Shown here in pieces: positions 1 to 12,700 of a stretch of 57,500 nucleotides of DNA; the stretch's first letter is position 1, and each line of letters starts with the position of its first letter. Made by a program: the position numbers and the translations under genes. The DNA lies in the NCBI GenBank assembly GCA_905221605.1, contig CAJNDS010002144.1, positions 540,147 to 597,646 of the forward strand, read 5' to 3'. This DNA comes from Symbiodinium natans. Lineage: Eukaryota; Sar; Dinophyceae; Suessiales; Symbiodiniaceae. The notes beneath the pieces were generated by a model. It saw only the letters and a list, made by a program, of their open reading frames with translations. It ran no database searches and was not told the origin of the DNA.

Positions 1-125
1 GTAGAGTAGATGCTGGGGTTCCTGTAAACCTGGTTGCTTAGAGTACGTTCTCGAACAGCAGCACCTGCCCAGGAAAGGGACGAGTCTCAAATCGCGCACG
101 GCCCTGAGATCCTTGAAGTCCAAGG

Positions 126-337
126 CGATCCCTAAACCCTAAACCCTAAACCCTAAACCCTAAACCCTAAACCCTAAGCCCTAAGCCCTAAGCCTTGAAC
201 CTTAAGCCCTAAGCCCTAAGCCCTAAACCCTACACCCTAAACCCTAAACCCTAAACCCTAAACCCCAAACCCCAAACCCTAAACCCTAAACCCTAAACCC
301 TAAACCCTAAACCCTAAACCCTAAACCCTAAACCCTA
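126..337 (+). repeat. CCCTAAA telomere-like array before an exon
   Basis: Near-perfect CCCTAAA units with CCCTAAG and CCCCAAA variants. The array ends in CCCTAG, and an open exon starts at 339, so the last repeat unit appears to supply the AG acceptor. The unit is the plant/dinoflagellate telomere type. The array is interstitial, since genes lie on both sides. Confidence 0.9.
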
Positions 338-338
338 G

Positions 339-2883
339 TCGAAGGCGCCCCGCGGGTCCTGCGAAACGAGCCTCGAGCTGGCTCTCGAGGGCGTGGTGCA
401 GTGTCTGGGCTGCTGTTTAGGGTTTAGGGTTTGGGGGTTTGGGGTTTTAGGGCTTAGGGTTAGGGGTTTAGGGTTCAGGGTTTAGGGTTTAGGGGTTTAG
501 GGTTTAGGGTTTTGGGGTTTTTTAGGGGCTGTGGGGCTCAGGAGTCCACAAGCACAAGGAGAGGCCTTTTTGTTTGCTTTACAGATCACTTCTGGTATCA
601 GGAAGAGTGGAAGATCCTTAGCCACCAAGGTTTGCCCCGGAGCTGACCGTGACTCTGGCGACCAACGGTGACACCACGTTCACGATCAGGGGGTTGGTTC
701 GCGCATCGCCCCTCGTCCACCAGAGATCCGCGCCCATCAGTGGGCCCTAAATCCTAATCTCTCAACCCTAGCTCCTAAACCCTGAACCCTAAGCCCCCTA
801 AACCCTAAACAGCAGTGTTGCGCGCCGTCAGCAGCTCTTGCCGGCCTTTGCCACAAGACATCCCCTGGTACAGGATCGATGCCCTTGTCAAAGCAGAAGG
901 GGGCTGTGCCTTTACGGCCGAGAAGCGCTTCCCGGAGAAGCCCAAGAAGAAGATCATTTGCGGTACCCTGACTCCGTTTGCCTACTATTCTTTTTTTTTT
1001 TTGGGGGGGGGGTTTAGGGCCTATGTTCAGGGGGGGCTAGAACCGACTTGCTATTTTGGAGGGCTTGGAGTCTGAGGTACAGGCTTCTGCCTTGTCATTG
1101 CACTCCAGATGGTCGCTGAGCTCGAGATGAAGGGCACGCTCACAGGGACCGTCGAGACCGGGGCCTCCGTGGACTTCGACGTCTCGGGCATTGTGAGCAT
1201 CAGCCCCAGCGGGGACGCCGATGTGTCCTTCAGCAGCCCATCGATTTCACACCAGGACCCTGACATGATCGAAGTCACCAGCTGCACTGAACGTCTCCAA
1301 TTTGGATGCACATTCGTGACCCTAAACCCTAAATCCTGAACCCTAAACCCTAAACCCTAAATCCTAGACCCTAGACCCTAGACCCTGTACCCTAAACCCC
1401 AAACCCCAAACCCTAAACCCTCAACCTCAGGAGGGCTTCGCGATTGGTGCCAGCGCCATGGCCTCCGTGCGCGTGGGCGCCGGGCCGGTCCTCACGGCTC
1501 CCCGGGCTGAGGGTTTGGTGGTTTAGGGTTTAGGGTTTAGTGTTTCGGGTTAGGGTTTCAGGGTAGGGTTTCAGGGGTTTAGGGTTGAGGGTTTAGGGTT
1601 TGGGGATAATGGTTTCAGGGGTTGAGGGTTTAGGGTTTCGGGTTTAGGGTTTGGGGTTTGGGGTTCGGGGGGTTTAGGGGTTTAGGTGTGGGGTTTCAGG
1701 GGTTTAGGGTCTAGGGTGTGGGGTTTGGGGCTTCAGAAGTTTGTGGTGTCAGGGGTTTAGCTGTTAGGTTCAAGGTTTCGGGTTTGGGGTTTCAGGGGTT
1801 TAGGGTTGGGTTTAAGGTTTGGGTTGGGGTTCAGAGTTTAAGGTTTTTTCGGGTTTAAGGTTTTGGGGTCTTATGGATGCGGGGCTCAGGGTGTTTTGGA
1901 TTCAGAGCTTTGTGGGCTTTAGGGTCTTTGCGGGTTTAGCTCGAGGGTCGCCACAGGGTTTAGGGTCTTGAGGGTTGAGGGTTTAGGGTTTAGGGTTTAG
2001 GGTTTAAGGTTTAGGGTGTGAGCTCTGGAGCATGCATTTTGAGGCTCTTTGGGACGGGGGGCCCGCAGGTTGGGTTTTGGGACTTAGGGGGTTTCAAGGT
2101 CTCAGGATATCAGGGCCTGCAGCCTTAAACCCTACACCCTATCTAAACCCTAAACCCTCAACCCTAAACCCTCAGCCCTCAACCCTAAACCCTAAGCCCT
2201 CAACCCTAAGCCATAGGCTCCACCATGCTGTGGTTTTTTTTTTTCGAAGCTGCGGGTCCACCGCTTAAAGGCACCTGAACACAAGGGACCCGTAATTTCC
2301 AACCCCCCACCCCCCCCCCCCCATGTGGGGGGTGGATTTGCTATGTTTCATGAAGTTTTTTTCAAGATTGGATTTGGGTGCTTGGGGTTTTGTGATGACA
2401 TAGGGTTCTGTGCCGCAGGGTCTGGGGTTTAGGAGTTCAGGGTCCCAAGCCCTTTCTTTGATATAGTCTTCTTCGGAACGCCCCGGTTAAGCCAGGTCTG
2501 GCCGATGCCGGGTGGCCTTGGCTGCAGTTTCGACCCCCTAACGCCCCCTGAAACCCTAAACCCTAAACCCTAAACCCTAAACCCTAAACCCTAAACCCTA
2601 AACCCTAAACCCTAAACCCTAAACCCTAAACCCTAAGCCCGCCGAAGTGCAGGAAGCCTCGTCGGGAACCCCCCCCCCTCCCCACAAGTACCGAGGTGTG
2701 CCCGTGACCTTCAACCCCATGTTCCACGCGGAAGCCAAAGCCCAGGGTACACTGACTTTCAGGTCGGGAATGTTACTTCTCCAGGACACGCACACACAAA
2801 CACCCTCCGTCACTCTTCACTCTTGCGCTTTAGCCGTCGCTCGCTCTCGCTCCGCTCTCTGGCGCTCTCTGCCTCTCTCTCTG

Positions 2884-2919
<36 letters not shown>

Positions 2920-5798
2920 GCTCTTTCTCGCTCTTTCTCGCACTTAAACCTTAAACCTTAAACCTAAACCCTAAACCCTTCATGTTCCGGGTTCCAGGAC
3001 TCTCAGCAGGCCAAGGCGACCACGGACTCCGATGTGACCTCGGTCTTCACTTCGAGCCTTGGAGATTGAGAGGGGGTTTAGGGTTTAGGGTTTAGGGTTT
3101 AGGGTTTAGGGTTTAGGGTTTAGGGTTTAGGGTTTAGGGTTTAGGATTTAGGGCTGCATGGTTTTTTTTTTTGGGTTTTTTTCTGGGTAGTTTTCCGAAG
3201 TGGTTTGCAAGGGGGGAGTGAGGGTGCCGTACTAAGGGCCCACGTGAACCATGAAGCCACCCGAAGAGTTTAGGGTTTAGGGTTTAGGGTTTAGGGTTAG
3301 GGTTTCAGGGGCTTATTTGGGTTTAAGGTTTCAGGGTGTGGGCTTTCGGGTTTCAGGGCTCCCAGGTTTCTGCTTAGGCTTTCTGGGTTTTGGGCGTGCT
3401 TCAGGGTTCAGGGGTTAGATAGGGCCCTCAATAGACCCTAGACCCTAAACCCTAAACCCTAAAACTGTTCACCAGGAACATGACCTCGGACGCCACCTCA
3501 CCTGTGTTGAGCATGTGCGGTGCAGCGGCCAGCAGCTCAGAACCCTGAAGCCTGAAACCCTAAACCCCGAAAACCTTAGAGTTTAGGGTTTAGGGTTTAG
3601 GGTAACCCTCCCCAGTTTGCAGTTTAGGGATTAGGGTTTGGCGGTTCAGGGGAGAGTTTTGCCAATTTTGGCAAATTTAAGCAAGCTAAGACTTTTTCAT
3701 GAGGAGGAAGGCTAATCTATCTAAGGGCAAGTTGCATGAAATGTCTCTTAATTTTGAAGGCCCACGCCCGAAATTAGTAGTTGAATATGCTTAGTACCTG
3801 ATGCTATTAGAGTACGCGGTTGCTCCTACTATACCACTAGTTGAATTCGGGCTACGACCCCCACGTTTGCCGCACAAAACGGGGGTCGCCTGGGGGTTGG
3901 CTGGTGGGGGGGTAGGGCGGGTGGGGGGATGGTTCCGACCATGTTTTGCCAACCACGCCCAAAACACAGCAGTTTACCTCGTTTTCTGCTTATTTGATAC
4001 AAAAGGATGTTTGGCATTTCTGGACCAAGACGCGCTGTCACAGGCCTTCTGTGAACATGCCCACAGCACTGGAAAATTTTCACATTTTTTGCCTTTTATG
4101 AAAAACAGTGGGTGTTTCTGCAACCAGACGCACTGTCACAAGTGTTCATGCCGTTTGCGAACATGCCCAACTACAACATGGAAGGCCGCGGCCACAAATC
4201 AAGTAGCCGAAAAATCAAGATGTACTACCACCGGCTCGAAAACACAAGTTTTGCCCAATGCAGCTTCGTGGACAGTTTTACATCTGTGTCTTGCAACTTG
4301 GTTTTGCAAGACTGTGCAAACTAGTCAAGGTTTGCCGGAAGTATCCATATCTGCCTACACTCGCAATCTGCTTTGCAATATCATGGTGTGCCGACTCCTC
4401 TGTGCCTGCCAGTGAATTTGACATGTCGTCATGGAATCTGAGATCTTCTGCTGGGCCAAGATGTACTATTGCGTCAAAGGTCTGAGCACTCGCATCAAGA
4501 ATGCGCGGCAAACGTTGTGGACGTAGCCTGAAGTCAACATTTCTATTCTTCTGCAGGGTCTAATGTCGTTGAGGAAGCAAGTTAGTACCTAAATATGGGT
4601 TGACCTAATTCGGAGTTAACTTCACTGCTGAATAGCGTACTCTTGCGCGTAATTCTGGGAGCGGATAGCAGTAGTTTGTTCGCGGCCTTGCGAAGCACGT
4701 CTGTATCTCCACCACAGCACTCCTACATGTATACAGAAATTTCCTGAAGCGGAAGACGTGGGCCTGTGTTATCTCAGCCAGTATCACACGTCACACACCC
4801 CATTGTTAACTTTGTTGCTAGATTTACAAAACTTTGCCGCCACGCGTAAATGGTACACCAACATTGGGTGGGCCGGGGGGGGGGAGGCTGTTACAATTGG
4901 GAGTCAAATTGAACAGTTAATGTTTTCTTGAAGGAGAACTAGAGGCACTACTGGTGCTGTTTTGAACAGCAAGGCTTGTTAATGGAAAGGCATAGATTAC
5001 AATGTTTCGTGCATAGTTGCGCTTGCTTGTACAGAAGCCTCGCTATGCAGCCGTGCCTTTTGTTTCATGTGTGCTATGCACGTACTTTGAACCAAGAAAC
5101 TAAACTCTTGAAACTCCGCACTATCTACTTGATACCCTGATGCGAACGTGGGGCTCGTTGGGGGGATGCTTCTATATGGGTATCTACAGTCAAATCTGCA
5201 TGTGCTGAAAAGTGTATGAATTTTTGTGTATGCACATCTATCTATCTACTTATCTATCTATCTATCTATCTATCTGTCTATTTATCTACCTATCTATGTG
5301 TCTATCTATCTATCTCTCTCCATACATATATGTATATGTATATGTATATATATATACATATGTATATACATATGTATTTATGTATGTATGTATGTATGTA
5401 TGTATGTATGTATGTATGTGTAAATATGCAAATAGAGAGACTAAACAGTATGTACATATTCGAACGCACATGAGTAGACGAGTTTGTACGTTCATAAAAA
5501 GCATAAGCACATGACATGGAACATACAAAATGTACATAGGTTTTGAAGCACAGAAGCCTCCCTGTAGCCAGGCAGGGCATAGCTTGAGGGGCCCCCCCCC
5601 AAGCTCCTGCAGGCCCTGTCCATCTACGCCGACACCGAAATCACAGCCTTCGCGCTGCCCCCCGCATTCCGGGCCTCGTTCTCGACAGAGGGGATCCAGG
5701 ACGCCATCAAGGAGGCTGTGCTGGCTGGAGCCCAGGCCTTGTTGAACATGATGACCGGCGTGGCCGAGTGTATCCCGGGCATGAGCACGGCGACTTAG
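339..5798 (+). CDS. Unrecognised protein, spliced, several short exons (5' end uncertain)
   Basis: I do not recognise this protein. Open GC-rich segments preceded by AG lie at about 339-414 (...CETSLELALEGVVQCLG), 631-692 (FAPELTVTLATNGDTTFTIR), 871-962 (IDALVKAEGGCAFTAEKRFP...), 1109-1240 (MVAELEMKGTLTGTVETG...), 1431-1512 (EGFAIGASAMASVRVGAG...), 2653-2762 (...KYRGVPVTFNPMFHAEAKAQ), 2998-3069, 3476-3545 and 5613-5798. The last is the clearest: 61 codons ending in TAG at 5796-5798 (...GVAECIPGMSTAT). Several segments share an alternating beta-strand-like pattern (TLTGT, TVTLAT, TLTFR), which hints at a repetitive beta-rich protein; that is inference. The 2998 segment has an in-frame TGA at 3067-3069, so there may be two genes here. 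Arrays of CCCTAAA precede and TTTAGGG follow many of these exons. Confidence 0.5.
415..535 (+). repeat. TTTAGGG array after an exon
   Basis: Degenerate TTTAGGG units begin immediately after the open segment 339-414. The orientation is opposite to the array upstream of that exon. Confidence 0.8.
1322..2030 (+). repeat. CCCTAAA array, small exon, then long degenerate TTTAGGG array
   Basis: CCCTAAA variants occupy 1322-1428 and abut the exon at 1431-1512. Degenerate TTTAGGG then runs from about 1515 to 2020 with many GGGTTTCAGG and GGTTTGGGG variants. No open frame is credible inside the second part. Confidence 0.85.
2120..2640 (+). repeat. Degenerate CCCTAAA blocks with a poly-C/poly-G hairpin
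   Basis: CCCTAAA/CCCTCAA units occupy 2127-2212 and perfect CCCTAAA units about 2547-2635. At 2302-2333 a poly-C run is followed by ATGTGGGGGG and could fold into a hairpin. I see no gene in 2280-2540. Confidence 0.75.
2836..2940. repeat. CT-rich (CTCT/CGCT) microsatellite
   Basis: A pyrimidine-rich run of CTCT and CGCT units lies between the exon ending near 2762 and the acceptor at 2997, so it probably forms an intron polypyrimidine stretch. Confidence 0.8.
3073..3155 (+). repeat. TTTAGGG array directly after an exon
   Basis: About eleven perfect TTTAGGG units begin four bases after an open segment ending at 3069. More TTTAGGG follows at 3268-3305. Confidence 0.9.
3550..5612. other. Long non-coding stretch, probably intronic
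   Basis: Apart from small telomere-like patches at 3550-3610, this stretch is unique AT-richer sequence with no supported exon. The 204-codon open frame at 3801-4415 has no recognisable domain and a composition unlike the exons here, so I leave it unannotated. Two microsatellites occur near the end: (TATC)n at about 5236-5315 and (TATG)n at about 5325-5420. Confidence 0.6.
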
Positions 5799-5819
5799 TA
5801 GCTGAGTGAGCACCCTTTA

Positions 5820-5905
5820 CACTTTTTGGGATACGACAAGGATACTATAATCCTAAACCCTAAACCCTTGTATAACCCTAAACCCTAAACCCTAAATAAT
5901 CCCCT
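5820..5905 (+). repeat. Short CCCTAAA patch between coding segments
   Basis: A few CCCTAAA units follow the stop codon at 5796-5798 and precede the next exon at 5961. They mark the region between the first gene and the next coding segments. Confidence 0.7.
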
Positions 5906-5960
5906 GTAGAACTGAAAGTGTGCACTTTTTTTGGGGGGCTCATGAACCTCAGCAACGAAG

Positions 5961-6129
5961 GTGACCAGCGTCATCACCTCGGCGGCCGACGCGGCCTCAG
6001 AGGCGCTCTCGTCGCTGATCCCCACCATCAACCTGGACATGAACCTGCCCTCCCTGCAGCTGATGGCCCCTATCAAGTTCTTCTGCAAGGATCATGGGCT
6101 TTCCCTACTCAAACCCTCCCTCCTAAGCT

Positions 6130-6161
<32 letters not shown>

Positions 6162-6371
6162 TAGGTTCCCCGCTAGGTTCCCACCTAACATACCCTTAGT
6201 GCCTGAACTCGGCCCCCCCCCTAGACCCATGGAAGGAGGTCTACACGACACCCGGGTTCTCGACGGCGCCCTGCGCGGCGGAGTTGGGGTGCAAGACCGC
6301 GGGCCGCACCCCGGAACCGGGGAACGAGCTGCCGCCGCCCGAGCAGGTGACGAACCACGTGACCCGGAGAG
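5961..6371 (+). CDS. Unrecognised protein, two exons (5961-6089 and 6225-6371)
   Basis: The first exon follows AAG and reads VTSVITSAADAASEALSSLI, then ...LDMNLPSLQLMAPIKFFCK. The second follows CCCCTAG and contains EVYTTPGFSTAPCAAELGCK, then a Pro-rich stretch ending near NHVTRR. A poly-C tract of more than 30 bases (6131-6162) lies in the intron just upstream of the acceptor. A possible third exon starts at 6525 after CCCAG. These exons may be the 5' part of the repeat-domain gene downstream or a separate small gene. No start codon could be fixed and no family was recognised. Confidence 0.5.
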
Positions 6372-6632
6372 GTTTGAACCTATTTTTTTTCTTGGTTCGT
6401 ATACCCTTAGTCCCTCATTCTTGTTAGCTATACTTTTAAACTGCCCTTAATCCCTACATGCGCCTTATAAAGCAATAGGACTTTCGAATCATTCCTCATT
6501 CGGGCCCCCTCAAACCCTACCCAGGCTTCGCCCACCTCCGTCGCATCGACCTGCCACGACTTTCCCATGGGGGATCCTTAGGGGCACTTGAAAACATTAT
6601 TTAATTTTTGGGGATTATAATTCTTAAAGAGC

Positions 6633-6735
6633 TCTAAACCCTAAACCCTAAACCCTAAACCCTAAACCCTAAACCCTAAACCCTAAACCCTAAACCCTAA
6701 ACCCTAAACCCTAAACCCTAAACCCTAAACCCTAG
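6633..6735 (+). repeat. CCCTAAA array ending in a splice acceptor
   Basis: About fourteen perfect CCCTAAA units end as CCCTAG at 6735, and the first repeat-domain exon opens at 6736 (DRFIQIGKWRLAAIDDGHF). Confidence 0.92.
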
Positions 6736-9700
6736 GATCGCTTCATTCAGATCGGGAAGTGGCGTCTGGCCGCCATTGACGACGGTCACTTCTCGATCTC
6801 GCACCAGGATCTGGGCTCCAGGGTCGAAACCCCTCTTAAAGGGGTTTAGGGTTTAGGGTTTAGGGTTTAGGGCAAGGGGTACTTCATTTCCATTTTGTGT
6901 GCACGCAAGGGTGGCAGAACGGCGCAGATCTTCCGGAGCGATGGCACCCTCCACCCTGGCCCCCGCAGTGACTATGGCGGATGGGGGAGGAGCCGGCGTG
7001 GGGCGGTTTGGGGCTTCAGGGGTTTAGGGTTTAGGGGTTGATGGTTTAGGGTTCAGGCTTCAGGGTTTCAGGTTTCGGGTTTAGGGTCTGCATCCTACCA
7101 CCGCACACCCTATTCTTTACGATGCTCGGATGTCGAATTGTCACCCGAGGTGTGTTGAAAACAAAGATTTTTGCCCCAGGAGCATCGGAGCCTCCAAGGG
7201 GATCAAGTTCGGGTTCCAGTTCATCCAGATTCCGGGCAGGCCCTTGGGAGATTTTCTATTTTCTCACCGAGTGGGTGTCATAGGGCCATATTCTGAGAAT
7301 ACTCTAAACCCCTAAACCGCTAAACCCCTAAACCCCGAAACCCCTAAACCCCTAAGCCCCTAAACCCCTAAACCCCTAAACCCCTAACCCCTAACCCCTA
7401 AACCCCTGAACCCCTAAACCCCTAAACCCCTAAACCCCTAAACCCCTAAACCCCTAAAACCTAAACCCTAAACCCTCAACCCTCAACCCTCAACCCGAAA
7501 CCCTAAACCCTGAACCCCAAACCCTCAACCCTCAACCCTAAACCCTGACCCTGAACCCTAAACCCTAAGCCCTAAACCCTAAACCCTAAACCCGATGTTT
7601 TCAGAGGATTTTTAAGGGGTGCCATCCGAGGATTGGCAACTTCCGCCTTGGCGCGGTGGACGATGCTCACTTCTCACTTTCGTGCCCCGGCACGTTGGGT
7701 GTCACAGTGTTCGAACTCCCCACGGGGGTTGAGGGTTTAGGGTTTAGGGTTTAGGGCTTAGGGTTTAGGGGGGTCGAACTACCCAGATCTTCCAAAGCCC
7801 CTTATGCCCTAACTAATGACTAATACTGATCCTTAGTTAAGGAATATACCCTAATTAATTAATCATGATCCTCAGTATAAATTAGGGTATAGGGGTTTTG
7901 GAAGATCGGGGCAAAGTTTGGGGCTTCTCTCTGTTTCCCTGGCCCTACAGTATAAGGAACATGTGACAACAGAGAGACCCGCGAAAAGTGACCCATGAAA
8001 AGTGAGCGTTTCAGAATACGAATCCCACGCATCGTGCTTGTACTCCGATCCCTGAAACACAAAGACGGACAGACCATTCAAATCTACAGAAGCGATGGGA
8101 CGCTGCACCCCGGACCACGCACTGACGCCCAGCGAAAAGCAAACGGTGTGTTAGGGATGCCGATTAATAAAGGGTTCGGAATAGTTACGAATGATCTTCC
8201 CCTTATGGTCCCTGTATACTTATGCTGCAAAAACCCCCAAAGTCCTTTTTCGTGATTAAGACTCCTATGTTATATCCTTCGACTTTACGACACCATTATT
8301 TGCGGTGAAGGTTCCCTGATTGGGGGGGGGGAGCCCCCAATGACTTGAAGCTCTATGGGCCCCACTTCCTTTATACTTACAACCCGAAAAAGCCATGGAC
8401 ATGTACTGTTGAGAGGCCCCCTTCCCCCTCCCACCCGACCCCCCGAAGTGCCTAAAGACTTGCAGAAAGAGACAAGCCTAGTAGTAGATTAGGTAACCTC
8501 TAACCTTTTCGGGGTAATATGATCTCCCAAAGGTTAACCTCTAATTCCCCCCAGGTTACTGGACAACTAAGCAAGGACTGGGGCACCTTTGACCGCCACG
8601 AGGGGAACCCTGCAGGCATCAGCTTCGGTGACAGGCTCGGCTGGACCGCCAGGGCTTCAATTGTAAGAGTATGAGTAGCGTGCTACCAGTAGCTGCAGCC
8701 GCAGTAGGAGCAGTAGCAGTCGCAGTAGTGGTAGCAGTAGCAGTAGCAGTAGCAGGAGTAGCAGTAGGAGTAGCAGTAGGAGTAGCAATAGGAGTAGCAG
8801 TAGGAGTATTATGAAGCGGAGTGCCAGAAGATAGCTCAAGCGATTTCTTAGACGTCCCATAAACCCAAACCCAAAGCCCGAAAGCCCTAAACCCTGGAAT
8901 AGCTAGGTTCCTTCAGCTGGGCAAGTTCCGTCTTGGGGATGCCGACGGAAACCACTTCCTGGTGTCTCATATAAATGGGCAGACCATGCAGATCTACCGT
9001 AGTGATGGCACCCTGCACCCCGGGCCCCGCACAGACTGGACCAGTCGGATTACGAGCCGGGGCCCCGCTCCTTGGACCTGCAAGGACATTGCGGAGATGG
9101 CCTATGGAGTCTGCGATCCGGACTTCGGGTCGTGGGGAGATCGCTTCATCCAGCTCGGGGAGTGGCGCTTGGCGGCGATTGACGCCACCCACTTCTCGAT
9201 CTCGCACAAGGCCGGGAAGACGGCCCAGATCTACCGCAGCGACGGCACCCTTCACCCGGGGCCCCGCTCAGACTGGGGGTCCTGGAGCCGGCCGATCGGC
9301 TTCCCTTACGGCATCACCTTCGGGCCGGGCTTCGTCCAGATCGGGAACTTCCGCCTGGCAGCGATGGACAACAGCCACTTCACCATCTCCCACCGCGAGA
9401 ACGATGGGACGACGGCCCAGATCTACAGGAGAGTTTCAAGTCAGAGTGCCGTTTTCAGAGATTTGGAGAAGGCCGTGTGTGTTCGTGTGCTGCGTCTCTG
9501 CCATTGTGTGTAAGATTACAATGCTCCTTCTAGGGGGCAGGGAGCCAGATCTATATACAGGAGTTATAAAGGCCGGCGGCCTCTTTATCTGCTACTCTTA
9601 CACCTTCATATAGCCCCTAGATACCCTAAACCCTAAACCCTAAACCCTAATGTGGACCCTGAATATAGGACCAACCCATGAAATGCAGGAGTGATGCCAC

Positions 9701-12700
9701 AATGCACCCGGGGCCGAGAAGCGACTGGGACGGCTGGGGCCTCAGCGCTGGTCCTCCGATGCTTGGATCTGCTTAACGAATCCTAAACCCTAAACCCTAA
9801 ACCCTAAACCCTAAACCCTAAACCCTAAACCCTAAACCCTAAACCCTAAACCCTAAACCCTAAACCCTAAACCCTAAACCCTAAACTACCGACTTTTGCT
9901 TTGACTTGCTTAAGGGTTTAGGCTTCAGGGTTTATGGTTTAGGGGTTGCTGAGCGTCTGAAAGGATTGGTATCAGCTTCGGCGATCGCTTCCTGCAGATT
10001 GGGCAGTTCCGACTCGGGGATGCGGATGGAGGGCACTTGATGTTGACCCACGAGAATCTATGGTGAGCATTCAGGTTAGGGTTTAAGGGTTAAGGGTTAA
10101 GGGTTAAGGGGTTGGGGTTTAGGGTTTAAGGGTTCAGGGTTTAGGGTTAAGGGTTTGGGGTTTAGGGTTTATGGTTTGTTGGTTATTGTGCTGAGTTCTC
10201 AGGGGGTTTATCATTTACATAAGCTGCAATGGCTCCTCTCTCTTCCTTCCATGAGCCCTAAACCCTACACCCTACACCCTACACCCTACACCCTACACCC
10301 TACAATCTTAAGCCCTAAGCCCTAAGCCCTAAGCCCTAAGCCCTAAGCCCTAAGCCCTAAACCCTAAACCCTAAACCCTAAGCCCTAAACCCTAAACCCT
10401 CAACCCTAAACTAACAGAAAGGAATGGCAAGACCCTCCAAATCTTTCGGTCCGACGGCCAACTCGTTCCGATCCAGAATTACAGGGCCGGCTGGGTCAAT
10501 GCTCGCTATCCCCAGTGGCATTGTGGGACGCCGGGAACCTGAATTCATGGGTTTAGGGTTTGGGGTTTAGGGTGTAGGGTTTAGGGTGTAGGGTGTAGGG
10601 TTTAGGATTTAGGATTTAGGATTTAGGGTTTAGGGTGTTCCCCTACTACTCCAGGTTCCCCCCCCCCCCCCATTTTTAAGGGTTAGTTAGAAACCCATGA
10701 TGCATTTCCCGGAGTGTCTAAAGTTGTTTGAGAGACCTTCATCCTTAGCCCGTCTTAGCCCCTAAAAAGTCTCCTTAAAGAATTTAGGGTTCAGGGTTTA
10801 GGGTTTAGGGTTTAGGGTTAGTCAACGGTGTATGTCTAGGGGAGGCCCCAAAGATGCCTCCACGCTGAGGAACATCTACGAGATCCTGGGCACCTGCCCC
10901 GGAATCGTCACGGGCCAGGACTTCATGGGTTCCCCAAACCCTGAACCCTGAACCCTGAACCCTAAACCCTAAACCCTAAACCCTGAACCCTGAACCCTGA
11001 ACCCTGAACCCTGAACCCTGAACCCTGAACCCTGAACCCTAACCCTAAACCCTAAACCCTCAACCCTAAATCCTCAACCTTCAAAACCTTTCACGGGGCG
11101 AGGACTTCATGCAGATTGGGGACTGGCGCCTCGCGGAAATCAATTCCCAGCACTTCACGGTGTCGCACAAGGGAGGCCTTCATATGGTAGCCCTAAACCC
11201 TAAACCCTAAACCCTAAACCCTAAACCCTAAACCCTAAACCCTAAACCCTAAACCCTGAACCCTAAACCCTAAACCCTAAACCCTAAACCCTAAACCCTA
11301 AACCTTAAACCCTAAGCCCTAAACCTTAACCCTAAACCTTCTTGAGACAGGCAAGACCGCCCAGATCTACCGTGGCGATGGGACCCTGCATCCAGGGCCC
11401 CGCTCTGACTGGGGCAGCTGGGGCCGAGAGCCCAAGCCGCTTGGGTCGCTCTCTCTGTCTCTCTTTTTTTTTTTTCTCTCTCTCTCTCTCTCTTTTTCTC
11501 TCTTGTTTTTTTTGTTCTTACTCTCTCTCTTTTTTTTTACTCTTTTTTTTTCCCCAAACAGAATCGTTTGGGGTTCTCACCTCAGAAAAAAGGTGGGCCG
11601 CGGTGGCTGGATGGGTGGGCCGCGGCAACGGGGCCGGGCTCCCATTGGGCTCCCTTCATGTTTCCTTTCTGGGCTCCTGGGTCGCGCGGCAACGGGGCTG
11701 GGCTCCCATTAATCTCCCTTCATGTTTCCTGTCTGGGATCCTGGGTCGGATGGGTGGGCCGCGGCGGCAACGGGGCTGGGCTGTCATTGGGCTCCCTTCA
11801 TGTTTCCTTTATGGGCTTATGGGTCGGATGGGTGGGCCGCGGCAATGGGGCTGGGTTTTATTGGGCTCCCTTCATGTCTCCTTTCTGGGCTCTTGGCTCG
11901 GATGGGTGGGCCACGGCAACGGGGCTGGGCTCCCATTTGGCTCCCTTCATGTTTCCTTTCTGAACTTTTGGGTGGGCCGCGCATTGATGTTTCCTTTCTG
12001 GGCTCCTGGGTCGGACGGGTGGGCGGGCTGGGCTCCGATCGGGCTCCCTTCATGTTTCCTTTCTGGGCTCCTGACGGGGCTCGGCTTCCATTGGGCTCCC
12101 TTCATGTTTCCTTTCTGGGCTTCTGGGTCGGATGGGTGGGCCGCGGCAACGGGGCTGGGCTCCCATTCAACTCCCTTCATTCATGTTTCCTTTCTGGGCT
12201 CCTGGGTCGGCTGGGTGGGCCGCGGCAACGGGGCTGGGCTCCCATTCAACTCCCTTCATTCATGTTTCCTTTCTGGGCTCCTGGGTCGGCTGGGTGGGCC
12301 GCGGCAACGGGGCTGGGCTGTCATTGGGCTCCCTTCATGTTTCCTTTCTGAGCTGCTGGGTCGGATGGGTGGGCTGAGCTCATTGGGCTCCTTTCTGGGC
12401 TCCTGATTCAGATGGGTGGGCCACGGCAACGGGCGGGGCTGGGCTCCCATTGGCCTCCCTTCATGCCTTTCTGGGCTCCGGGTCGGATGGGTGGGCCGCA
12501 GCAACGGGGCTGGGCTCCCATTGGGCTCCCTTCATGTTTCCTTTCTGGATGTATGCGGCCCGCCACCACTCGTCAAAAAGAGAGGGAGCTGTGCGTGAGC
12601 TTTGTGAACGTAGGTACAGGGTGCTGGTGCTTAGAAATAGGGTCGTGTTGAACGGGGCTGGGCTCCCATTGGCCCAAAGAGCCCGATATTGCCCAAAAGG

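Noticed and set aside
126-337. True chromosome end or telomere
   Set aside because: The same repeat occurs as dozens of separate blocks in both orientations with exons between. These are interstitial arrays.
3801-4415. 204-codon plus-strand frame
   Set aside because: No domain is recognisable and composition is unlike the supported exons. It overlaps other frames of similar quality.
5212-5514. Tyr/Ile-rich open frames
   Set aside because: Translations of (TATC)n and (TATG)n repeats.
11342-12406. 354-codon plus-strand open frame
   Set aside because: Only its first ~35 codons are exon (the IYRGDGTLHPGPRSD unit). The rest is CT microsatellite and GC-rich minisatellite.
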